A stretch of DNA of 38,946 bases. Source: JAUNSR01 sp036655755. GTDB lineage: Bacteria; Bacteroidota; Bacteroidia; Bacteroidales; JAUNSR01. Positions 1-6,627 of the stretch are shown piece after piece; position 1 is the stretch's first letter, and every line of letters begins with the position of its first letter. A program made the position numbers and the translations under genes. The stretch lies in assembly GCA_036655755.1 (NCBI GenBank), contig JAVVPN010000024.1, forward strand, positions 1 through 38,946, written 5' to 3'. The notes below the pieces were generated by a model, which ran no database searches, had not been told where the DNA came from, and saw only the letters and a list, made by a program, of their open reading frames with translations.

Positions 1-2235
1 GTTATTAAACGTATAGCTGAAAGAGGTACTTGTACTTTTCAGGCGCGGAAACTGGCCCGCCGCCCAGCGTGTCTGGTCAATCTTGTCACCTTTCTCATTA
101 TACATGTACGAATCGAACGATCCGCTCATCTGTAAGGTAAACTGCTTCGAAAACTTGAAGCGCACCGATACCGGAATATCGCTCCAGCGTAACGAGTCGG
201 CGGCGAAGTTATAACTGATCCCCCCGATATTCAGGTTATCGATCAAACTGATCTTACGCACTCCGGTGGAGTCGCGGTCTGATTTGATCTTGGCTTCGAG
301 ATTATGCTGCATCGTAAATGACAGCGTTCCCGATTTGCCTCGCGGAGCGGTACCGAACTGCCCCTTCTCGAACGGCGAATAATACACATCTTTCCACCCT
401 TCGGCTTGCGTATTGTCGGGTTGCTGGTATTTATCCCACGCACCCCATATCTTCTTACTGAAATCGGGTTGTCCCGAAATACTGATGCTCGGCGTAAACA
501 GGTGTCGGATCATCTGGATTTTGTCCCCCATAAAAGGTAGCGGCTTATAAAAACCGTACAGCTTCGTATTGGCACTCATGCTGAAATTGAAGTTGTACAC
601 ATTATAAAAACCGTAAGTGGTATCTTTTCTCACCGCCCCCGGGTTTCCTTTGCTGTCGGGCAACTCCGGATCCCAGCTTTGTTTGATCTTGTTCGAATAC
701 ATACGATCCACAAAACTGATGGAAGGCGATACATTGATATATTTCAATACTGTAAACGTCGATGAAATCGGAATGGAGTGTTGCATTCCGTTTTTCCAAT
801 CCTTAATCAAACTCGAACCGAAGAATTTGTCCTGTTTGGTGGTGATGGAGTTACGAAACAACCCCGTATAGCTCATACTGATCTTTTCATACCATTTATC
901 CTTACCCACCACCACTTTCCGTTTGAACGGATAGATACGACGCATATTCAGCGTCAGATCGGGAAACGACACCGCCACCGTCGAGTCTTGCGAACGCTGC
1001 GTTACATTGGCAGTAGTAGAGATACTCAACGGCGCGTTCGGAAAATTATAGGTCATATTGACCGTCGAACTCTTGGTATTTTCCGTAAACTGAGTAGCGT
1101 TGTAATAACTGTCGAGGTTATTACGGTCGTACCCCGAAGTAGCGAAGTTCACACTTGCCGAAAGCGTCATATTGGGATTCGCCTTCTGGTCTTGCGTATG
1201 CGACCAAGTCAGCTTGAAGTTCTTCATCTTCATGTAATCGGGCAATCCTTTGTCGCCGGTAATGGTCACCTGATATCCCAGGTTGAAGTTACCGTTGAAC
1301 TTATAGCGCCACGCATAGTTCGAATTAACATTCAACCCCCACGACCCTTTGGTAAAGATCTCGCCCGTAAGCGCCAGATCGACATAGTCGTTGATGGCAA
1401 AATAATATCCCCCGTCGCGCAGATAGAAACCGCGCTGCAACTCGTCCCCGTAGGTGGGCATGATGATACCCGACGAATACGATTCGGAGAACGGGAAGAA
1501 ACCGAACGGAATGGCTAGCGGCAACGGCACGTCGGCCAACACCAGGTAAGCGGGCCCGGTTACGATATTCTTTTTGGGTTTTACTTTCGCTTTGGTCAGC
1601 TGCAAATAAAAATGGGGACAATCGTGATGGTCGCAAGTGGTATATTTACCGTTTACCATATAAAACTCGTTATCGGCCATCTTTTTGGTCTGACCGCCGG
1701 TCAGGTACCCCTCACCCTGCTGGGTTACGATGTTGGTAATAAATCCTTTCTGCGATTTGAAGTTATAATTGATCGTGCGCGATTCATATTCGCCCCCTTT
1801 GTCCTTAAACACGGGAGTTCCCACCAACACGCCGGCCGAATCGGGCACACCGTTGGCATACACGTTGCTACTGTCAAGGCTCATACGGATCTCTTCGGCA
1901 TCCAGCTCGATATCCTGATATTTCACCACGCTCGAACCGAACAGATAAGCCAGGTTCTGACCGGTAAATACCAGCGAGTCTTCCGCCTCATAGGTTACGA
2001 CATCCTCAAGCGGCGATTTCTTTGTTACAGGAGCTACAATCGAATCGGTCAGTAATGAATCGGTACGTTGTATCAACGAATCGGGTAGTACGGCTGGAGT
2101 TATCCCTTCCTGCGACACCAATGGCACAGGCTGAGACACCTTGTTTTCAGTAGTTTGCCCCGTCAGTTTTCCGAAAGAGAAAATCGGAAGAAGCAGTAAT
2201 ATATAATATATGTAATTAGTTCTAAATAATCGCAT
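1..2235 (-). CDS. lptD: LPS-assembly outer-membrane protein LptD (5' part; gene continues past the left edge)
   Basis: LptD is the outer-membrane beta-barrel that inserts lipopolysaccharide into the outer leaflet, working with LptE and the periplasmic Lpt bridge. Reading leftward from the ATG at 2233-2235, 745 codons stay open to base 1, so the C-terminus is missing. The N-terminus is a signal peptide (MRLFRTNYIYYILLLLPIFS), followed by a Ser/Thr/Pro-rich linker. An OstA/LptA-like jelly-roll region covers about residues 86-200 (FTGQNLAYLFGSSVVKYQ, then the LDAEEI strand). After that comes a long stretch of alternating polar/aromatic strands typical of the barrel. A Cys/His cluster (C201, H203, H204, C206, H208) sits where the phylum's LptD proteins usually carry a TTC...HPHF-like motif. 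The HD-hydrolase gene lies 80 bp upstream on the same strand. The family call is firm. The exact C-terminus cannot be seen. Confidence 0.9.
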   Translation of the reverse strand, partial: MRLFRTNYIYYILLLLPIFSFGKLTGQTTENKVSQPVPLVSQEGITPAVLPDSLIQRTDSLLTDSIVAPVTKKSPLEDVVTYEAEDSLVFTGQNLAYLFGSSVVKYQDIELDAEEIRMSLDSSNVYANGVPDSAGVLVGTPVFKDKGGEYESRTINYNFKSQKGFITNIVTQQGEGYLTGGQTKKMADNEFYMVNGKYTTCDHHDCPHFYLQLTKAKVKPKKNIVTGPAYLVLADVPLPLAIPFGFFPFSESYSSGIIMPTYGDELQRGFYLRDGGYYFAINDYVDLALTGEIFTKGSWGLNVNSNYAWRYKFNGNFNLGYQVTITGDKGLPDYMKMKNFKLTWSHTQDQKANPNMTLSASVNFATSGYDRNNLDSYYNATQFTENTKSSTVNMTYNFPNAPLSISTTANVTQRSQDSTVAVSFPDLTLNMRRIYPFKRKVVVGKDKWYEKISMSYTGLFRNSITTKQDKFFGSSLIKDWKNGMQHSIPISSTFTVLKYINVSPSISFVDRMYSNKIKQSWDPELPDSKGNPGAVRKDTTYGFYNVYNFNFSMSANTKLYGFYKPLPFMGDKIQMIRHLFTPSISISGQPDFSKKIWGAWDKYQQPDNTQAEGWKDVYYSPFEKGQFGTAPRGKSGTLSFTMQHNLEAKIKSDRDSTGVRKISLIDNLNIGGISYNFAADSLRWSDIPVSVRFKFSKQFTLQMSGSFDSYMYNEKGDKIDQTRWAAGQFPRLKSTSTSFSYTFNN

Positions 2236-2255
2236 CCGTCACGGTTGGTTTTTGT

Positions 2256-2305
2256 AATGCAAAACTACACAAATTAGCTAAATAAATGCTTTACAGTTTT
2301 GCATT
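2256..2305 (-). promoter_or_regulatory. lptD promoter-like -7 box inside an 11-bp inverted repeat
   Basis: On the minus strand TAGTTTTG (2260-2267) matches the Bacteroidota -7 consensus TAnnTTTG and would start transcription about 15-20 nt before the lptD ATG. No good TTTG -33 box is present at the normal spacing. The -7 box lies in one arm of a perfect inverted repeat: AATGCAAAACT at 2256-2266 and AGTTTTGCATT at 2295-2305, with 28 bp between. The repeat could be an operator, or part of the transcript end of the upstream gene. No U-tract follows it, so a terminator is less likely. Confidence 0.4.
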
Positions 2306-2315
2306 TAATATATTT

Positions 2316-2852
2316 TCAGAGGAATAAACGACACATTTCGTCAAAACGAATTAACGCATCGTCGCCGAAACGGGCCATCGACTTACGTATCTTTTCGATA
2401 CTTTTCTCTTTGCCCGGATGCGATTTCGAATAAAATTTATCCGCAAGGCAAATCAGCTTCTCCTCCGTACTCACCGGCAACATATCGCGCGCAGGCAAAG
2501 GTAGCTGCTGGCTTTCAATCTGTTCGCGGGTGATTCCGCTCCCGGTATGGCGCTCGCAAACAAGGGCATGGCGCTCCAATCCCTCTTTTCGTAAAATCTC
2601 GGCACCCAACACGCCGTGGCGAATGTATGGTTCACTTCCGGTGCATGCTATTTCGGGCGCATTACACAGAAAGATACCTATATCATGCAGCATCGCGGCT
2701 TCTTCAATAAAATTCATATCCGGATTCAGTTCGGGATGGCGGGCGGCGAGTTCTAGCGCTTTGTCGGCAACCAAACGGCTGTGATCTACCAGAACATGAT
2801 AGATTTCAGAGTTTTCGGGATAATATTTTTTGATAATCGATAGTGGATCCAT
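2316..2852 (-). CDS. HD-domain phosphohydrolase, 178 aa
   Basis: This is a metal-dependent HD-superfamily hydrolase of unknown substrate, probably a phosphate monoester or nucleotide. The metal ligands are visible in order: H24 (LVDHSRLVA), the H56-D57 pair (MLHDIGIF), H79 (YIRHGVLGAE), H102 (CERHTGSG) and D138 (LADKFYS). The length and the full set of ligands suggest a complete single-domain enzyme of the HDIG/YfbR-like kind. It has no signal peptide, so it is cytoplasmic. It is on the same strand as lptD with 80 bp between, so read-through is possible, but an inverted repeat with a promoter-like box sits in the gap. A 10-bp inverted repeat (2878-2904) lies just upstream of its start. The family is clear. 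The role is not. Confidence 0.85.
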   Translation of the reverse strand: MDPLSIIKKYYPENSEIYHVLVDHSRLVADKALELAARHPELNPDMNFIEEAAMLHDIGIFLCNAPEIACTGSEPYIRHGVLGAEILRKEGLERHALVCERHTGSGITREQIESQQLPLPARDMLPVSTEEKLICLADKFYSKSHPGKEKSIEKIRKSMARFGDDALIRFDEMCRLFL

Positions 2853-2877
2853 AGGGAGATTTTATTTTCTTTGTTAC

Positions 2878-2904
2878 AATTATACACATAATCGGTGTAT
2901 AATT
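2878..2904. promoter_or_regulatory. 10-bp inverted repeat upstream of the HD-hydrolase gene (operator-like)
   Basis: AATTATACAC (2878-2887) and GTGTATAATT (2895-2904) are perfect inverted copies separated by 7 bp. The element is 25 bp upstream of the HD gene's start codon. It has no following T-run in either direction, which favours a protein-binding site or leader hairpin over a terminator. Confidence 0.35.
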
Positions 2905-2928
2905 AAAAAAGGAGGGATATTTTTTATC

Positions 2929-3234
2929 GGCACGCGATGCGCGCTGGCTACCATCAGGCACGCTACGCGCGCCGGCTACCATCATGGGCACGCTACGCGC
3001 GCCGCTTTTGCACCCGGCTAACGCGCGGGTGTTGGCGAATGCCTGAAATCGACTTTTGCCTACACGGCACTGACTACCCGTGCGTCACCGAATACCCGTG
3101 CGTCAGCCGGGTACTATAAACGGCCTGCATCGCAGGCCCCTGATGGTAGATCCGGAATAACCATCTAACGCGAACGCCCGTGCGTCAGCCGGGCGCCAGA
3201 GTGGCGCGCATCGCGTGCCCATGATGGTAGAAAA
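2929..3234. repeat. Cluster of GC-rich direct and inverted repeats next to the assembly gap
   Basis: No gene is supported in 2853-3336. The stretch holds several copies of short GC-rich units. A unit of about 28 bp containing GGCACGC(T/G)A(C/T)GCGCGC followed by GGCTACCATCA occurs at about 2929-2956 and 2957-2985 and starts again at 2986. An inverted copy, GCGCGCATCGCGTGCCCATGATGGTAG-like, lies at about 3204-3230. A second unit, CCCGTGCGTCA, occurs at 3077-3087, 3095-3105 and 3178-3188. A perfect hairpin GGCCTGC-ATC-GCAGGCC lies at 3122-3138. Short ORFs here are only translations of the repeat. Composition is far GC-richer than the AT-rich flank to the left. Confidence 0.7.
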
Positions 3235-3334
3235 NNNNNNNNNNNNNNNNNNNNNNNNNNNNNNNNNNNNNNNNNNNNNNNNNNNNNNNNNNNNNNNNNN
3301 NNNNNNNNNNNNNNNNNNNNNNNNNNNNNNNNNN
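3235..3334. other. Assembly gap (100 N)
   Basis: Exactly 100 undetermined bases, the conventional size for a scaffold join of unknown length. The true distance is therefore not known. The gap interrupts the repeat cluster and removes the start of the DUF1343 gene. Confidence 0.98.
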
Positions 3335-3336
3335 CA

Positions 3337-4506
3337 TTTCGCTTTCCCCTAACCCTGATCGCGCTATTCGTAACCCTCTCCCTCTGCGCCCAAACCCTAC
3401 GCACCGGCGCCGAACGGATGGAACTCCTCATCCCCGCGCTCAAAGGCAAAAAAGTGGCCCTGATCGTAAACCAAACCTCCGTGACAGGTACCGCTCACAC
3501 CCACCTGCTCGATACCCTTTTATCACAAGGCATCACGATCACCAAGGTTTTCGCCCCCGAACACGGATTCCGAGGCGAAGCCGACGCTGGCGAAAAAATA
3601 GCAGATGGCCGCGACCCGAAAACCGGGTTGCCCATCATCTCGCTGTATGGAAAAAACAAAAAGCCCTCGGCCGAGCAGCTTAAAGAGGTAGATATCGTCG
3701 TGTTTGACATTCAAGACGTAGGCGCCCGTTTTTACACCTACATCAGCACCATGCTATATGCCATGCAGAGCTGTGCCGAAAACAATAAACAGATCATTGT
3801 GCTCGACCGTCCGAACCCCAACGATTTCGTTGACGGCCCGGTACTCGAACCCGCATTCAAATCGTTTGTAGGGATCCTGCCGATTCCCCTGTTACACGGA
3901 ATGACCGTGGGCGAACTGGCCCGAATGATTAAAGGAGAAGGTTGGGCGATCCGCAACGGCAAAAACGCCCGTTTGCAAGTAATACCGATGCAGGGATGGC
4001 AACACGGCCAACCCTACTCGCTGCCCGTACGCCCCTCACCCAACCTGCCCAACGACCGGGCGATCCGGCTCTACGCGTCGCTGTGTCTTTTTGAAGCGAC
4101 CGAAGTAAGCGTCGGGCGCGGCACCCGCTTCCCGTTTCAGGTAATCGGATTCCCCGACAAGCGATTCGGCGACTTCACTTTTACACCCGTCGCGTTGCCC
4201 GGCTCCGACAAGAACCCGCTTCAGAAAGACAAAAAATGCTACGGGCTCGATTTGCGCAACGACACCGCTACAAAAGGCTTCGATCTGCGTTACTTGCTCG
4301 GTTTTTATGAAAAATCGGCCGATAAGTCGCAGTTTATTTCGCGCCCCTCGTTTTTCGACAAATTGGCCGGAACCGACCGCTTACGCAAACAGATTATGAA
4401 CGGCGCATCCGAAAAAGAGATTCGCGCGTCATGGCAGCCCGGACTGGATGCCTTCCGTAAAAAGCGGGCAAAATACCTGCTTTATCCCGACACCGTCAAT
4501 CCGTAA
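3337..4506 (+). CDS. DUF1343/NamZ-family exo-beta-N-acetylmuramidase, start lost in the gap
   Basis: The NamZ (DUF1343) family releases N-acetylmuramic acid from the non-reducing ends of peptidoglycan fragments. Members from Tannerella and Bacillus have been characterised. The first ATG after the gap is at 3418, but the frame is open upstream to 3337 and encodes FRFPLTLIALFVTLSLCAQT. That is the hydrophobic core of a signal peptide with a possible lipobox (LSLC). The real start therefore lies in the N-stretch, and the protein is exported, probably as a lipoprotein. Counting from the 3418 Met, conserved family motifs include VNQTS (17-21) and PEHGFRG (47-53). The DIQDVGARFYTY and LDRPNP stretches follow. 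The C-terminal domain runs to WQPGLDAFRKKRAKYLLYP. The last 11 bp overlap the 3' end of the convergent SDR gene. Confidence 0.88.
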   Translation, partial: FRFPLTLIALFVTLSLCAQTLRTGAERMELLIPALKGKKVALIVNQTSVTGTAHTHLLDTLLSQGITITKVFAPEHGFRGEADAGEKIADGRDPKTGLPIISLYGKNKKPSAEQLKEVDIVVFDIQDVGARFYTYISTMLYAMQSCAENNKQIIVLDRPNPNDFVDGPVLEPAFKSFVGILPIPLLHGMTVGELARMIKGEGWAIRNGKNARLQVIPMQGWQHGQPYSLPVRPSPNLPNDRAIRLYASLCLFEATEVSVGRGTRFPFQVIGFPDKRFGDFTFTPVALPGSDKNPLQKDKKCYGLDLRNDTATKGFDLRYLLGFYEKSADKSQFISRPSFFDKLAGTDRLRKQIMNGASEKEIRASWQPGLDAFRKKRAKYLLYPDTVNP

Positions 4507-5923
4507 GGCGACGAATCATGCCGTGAAAAATGAAATGATGAAGCGGCATCGTCGATAACCAATACAGGCGACCTTTCCACCCCCGCGGGCGGAAGGTCGC
4601 TTTTTGCGTCAGTATCAGTTTGTCGCCCTCCGTTTTCAGCCTAAAATCGAGCCAACCCTGCCCCGGCATCACCATTTCGGCATACAGCAACAAGCGCCCC
4701 TCCTCTTTATCGGCAATCAGCACACGCCAAAAATCGAGCGCGTCGCCCGGAGCCAGCAAATCTTTATTGGTACGTCCGCGCATACCCACCCCTTTGTCGA
4801 ACAGATCGAGCAATCCGCGCGCACGCCATAGCCAGTTGGCATACCACCAGCCGTGCGTACCGCCGCTCTCCCAAATGCGGCGCAACACCTCGCCGCGCCC
4901 CACCTTTACCTCACGGCTCACCTCATACGTCAATACCCCGTGCGTCGGCACGCTCCAATGATCTGACAACTTATAATCGAGGCCGCTGCTGCTGAACGAA
5001 TCCTTCCAACTGCTCAGCACATTATCCGAATCCATCTTCTGCAGCGCCATCTCTACCGTTTCGCGAAACCGCTGCAAAGGTTGCGGGATGATTTCGCGGA
5101 TACTGTTTTCCTGACATACCACCCGGTTCTTCATGCTGTCAGACAGATTCACGGCCAGCTTATACGAAGCCGAAGTGATAAAATAGAACCAATGCGCCGC
5201 CAGTCGTGCCGATATCCAGGGCACGGTATAGATTTTGCGCTTCAGCCCCCGCACCTCGGCGATCTGCGCGAGCATCTGCCGGTAAGTGATTATTTCGGGA
5301 CCGCCGATATCGAATACCTTATTAAAAGTAGCCGGATTCAGCAATACCTCTTTCAGATAATACACCACATTGACCACTCCGATCGGCTGACACTCGTTGT
5401 TGAGCGAATCGGGCCCCACCATTACCGGCAGCTTATCCACCAGGTCGTACATGATTTCGAACGATGCGCTACCGGCACCCGTTATAATGGCGGCGCGCAG
5501 AATGGTAAGCGCATAGGTCCCCTCCCGCAATATCTCGCCGACCCGCTTTCTCGATGCCAGATGTTGCGACAGATGCCCGCCCGTGGCGATTCCACTCAGG
5601 TAAATCACTTGTCGCACGGTGGTTTGAGCCATATAATGCACAAAATTATGCGCCTGCGTCTCTTCGGCCTCATCAAAATGGGTGAGCGAGGTGGTCATCG
5701 AATGAATCAGATAATAGGCGGCATCCAACTCTTTAGGCAATTGCTCATAATCGGGATCCATAAAATCGACCTCTACGATCCGCAGTCCGGGATGATGCGC
5801 ATACCTGCGCGGAAACCGATTCTTATCGCGCACACAGGCAAACACGGTATGCCCCTCATCCAATAAAACCGGAAGCATCCGACCACCGATATATCCGGTA
5901 ACTCCTGTTAGCAAAACATTCAT
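4496..5923 (-). CDS. SDR-family NAD(P)-binding protein with C-terminal DUF2867 domain, 475 aa
   Basis: The N-terminal half is an atypical short-chain dehydrogenase/epimerase fold. It shows the TGVTGYIGG dinucleotide loop (G7, G10, G13), the acidic VEVDFMDPD stretch after strand 2, and YYLIHSM and YLSGI motifs of the NmrA/YwnB-like 'complex I intermediate-associated' branch. From about residue 325 (SDHWSVPTHGVLTYEVS) to the end it matches DUF2867, with WWYANWLWRARG and FRPRGWKGRLYW. This two-domain architecture is widespread in Bacteroidota and of unknown substrate. It has no signal peptide. Its 3' end overlaps the muramidase gene by 11 bp tail-to-tail. The fold assignment is firm. The reaction is unknown. 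Confidence 0.88.
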   Translation of the reverse strand: MNVLLTGVTGYIGGRMLPVLLDEGHTVFACVRDKNRFPRRYAHHPGLRIVEVDFMDPDYEQLPKELDAAYYLIHSMTTSLTHFDEAEETQAHNFVHYMAQTTVRQVIYLSGIATGGHLSQHLASRKRVGEILREGTYALTILRAAIITGAGSASFEIMYDLVDKLPVMVGPDSLNNECQPIGVVNVVYYLKEVLLNPATFNKVFDIGGPEIITYRQMLAQIAEVRGLKRKIYTVPWISARLAAHWFYFITSASYKLAVNLSDSMKNRVVCQENSIREIIPQPLQRFRETVEMALQKMDSDNVLSSWKDSFSSSGLDYKLSDHWSVPTHGVLTYEVSREVKVGRGEVLRRIWESGGTHGWWYANWLWRARGLLDLFDKGVGMRGRTNKDLLAPGDALDFWRVLIADKEEGRLLLYAEMVMPGQGWLDFRLKTEGDKLILTQKATFRPRGWKGRLYWLSTMPLHHFIFHGMIRRLTD

Positions 5924-6141
5924 CTGTATCTGATTTATTTTACGTTACGGCGCGGTTACGCCCTTTATAAAGAAACAATTTACACGAATAAAGGATTGAT
6001 TTTAACCGAAGCCTTTCCATTTTGACCGATTACTCTTCGCTTTTCTTATTCTTCATGCGGCAAACAATTCAAAAACACAACTTATGTAAACTATAACTTA
6101 TTTATAATCTGTATATTTTAGCGCATTTTTTATTTGATATA

Positions 6142-6172
6142 TTTGGTTTTGATAAACATTGATTTAATTTTG
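6142..6172 (+). promoter_or_regulatory. Consensus Bacteroidota promoter of the first micropeptide/LRR cassette
   Basis: TTTG (6142-6145), exactly 19 bp, then TAATTTTG (6165-6172) fits the primary sigma consensus TTTG-N19-TAnnTTTG. Transcription would begin near 6179, leaving about 190 nt of leader before the micropeptide ATG. A second TAnnTTTG match (TATATTTG, 6138-6145) overlaps the -33 box. Confidence 0.65.
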
Positions 6173-6179
6173 CATAAAA

Positions 6180-6206
6180 TTGTTCATTTATTTAAATATT
6201 GAACAA
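6180..6206. promoter_or_regulatory. 7-bp inverted repeat at the predicted transcription start
   Basis: TTGTTCA (6180-6186) and TGAACAA (6200-6206) are perfect inverted copies with a 13-bp AT-only spacer. They begin at the predicted +1 of the promoter just upstream, a position suited to a repressor site or a leader hairpin. The arms are short, so chance is possible in such AT-rich DNA. Confidence 0.25.
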
Positions 6207-6372
6207 AAATATCCTTATTTATTACAACTAAATTAGACTGTATCAATATTAAGCAAGAAAACATTTCTTTGGCAATCAAGACAATTAGGTGGTTTATTCA
6301 TTATTATTAACACCGCTATTTCCGAAGACATGTGATTAAATCAAAAATTAAAACGATATACAAAAAGCGATT

Positions 6373-6564
6373 ATGACAAAAATGCTATACCAAAAACCGG
6401 ATTTGCAAATCATTGAGATAGAAACAGAAGAGGTTATTGCGACATCTCCTGGAGAAGGATCAGGAAAACCGGGAAGTGGGGGAAATGGAAATCCGAGTAC
6501 CAGATCAAACGGATATGTAAATTCTCTTGATAACAGAGACAGATGGAGTGATTCCGAGCTTTAA
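6373..6564 (+). CDS. Micropeptide of unknown function, 63 aa (cassette 1)
   Basis: I do not recognise a named family. The N-terminal part, YQKPDLQIIEIETEEVIATS, matches the second micropeptide at 11107 (YTTPILEVIVIEAEEVMSGS) in pattern: Y-x-x-P-x-L-x-x-I-x-I-E-x-E-E-V-x-x-x-S. The tail is Gly/Ser/Asn-rich (GEGSGKPGSGGNGN), becomes charged, and has a Trp close to the C-terminus (RDRWSDSEL). It has no signal peptide and no membrane segment. It lies 63 bp upstream of a large secreted protein and downstream of a consensus promoter, so the two are probably co-transcribed. Small proteins of this look are common in Bacteroidales and usually labelled hypothetical. The leader-plus-variable-tail shape recalls peptide precursors, but no modifying enzyme is nearby. 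Confidence 0.75.
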   Translation: MTKMLYQKPDLQIIEIETEEVIATSPGEGSGKPGSGGNGNPSTRSNGYVNSLDNRDRWSDSEL

Positions 6565-6627
6565 TTATTTAAAACTGGTATAAACAGCAATATATTATCA
6601 TTTTTACAAAAAGAACAAATAAATAAT

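Larger units (their letters stand above)
5924..6372. other. 449-bp AT-rich intergenic region
   Basis: No gene is supported. The region separates the leftward SDR gene from the rightward micropeptide cassette. It contains a strong consensus promoter (6142-6172), an inverted repeat at the predicted start site (6180-6206), and about 190 nt of AT-rich untranslated leader. It is much more AT-rich than the genes to its left. Confidence 0.6.

Noticed and set aside
778..1518. 246-aa open frame on the + strand
   Set aside because: It lies wholly inside lptD on the opposite strand. The translation is Arg/His/Ile-rich without any family feature, as expected for an antisense shadow.
2929..3000. Possible CRISPR array
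   Set aside because: Units are only two to three, nearly contiguous and degenerate, without spacers of even length, and no cas gene is present.
2937..3119. 60-aa frame with repeated RARYARR-like peptide
   Set aside because: It is a direct translation of the GC-rich nucleotide repeats. No start signal or homology was seen.
3165..3449. 94-aa open frame crossing the gap
   Set aside because: A third of it is undetermined bases and the rest translates repeats and the antisense of the muramidase signal peptide.
5081..5866. 261-aa open frame on the + strand
   Set aside because: Antisense to the well-supported SDR/DUF2867 gene, with low-complexity His/Arg/Ile composition.
6373..6564. Classical double-glycine bacteriocin precursor
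   Set aside because: The Gly-rich tail suggested it, but there is no GG/GA processing motif after a typical leader, and no peptidase-containing transporter or modifying enzyme nearby.
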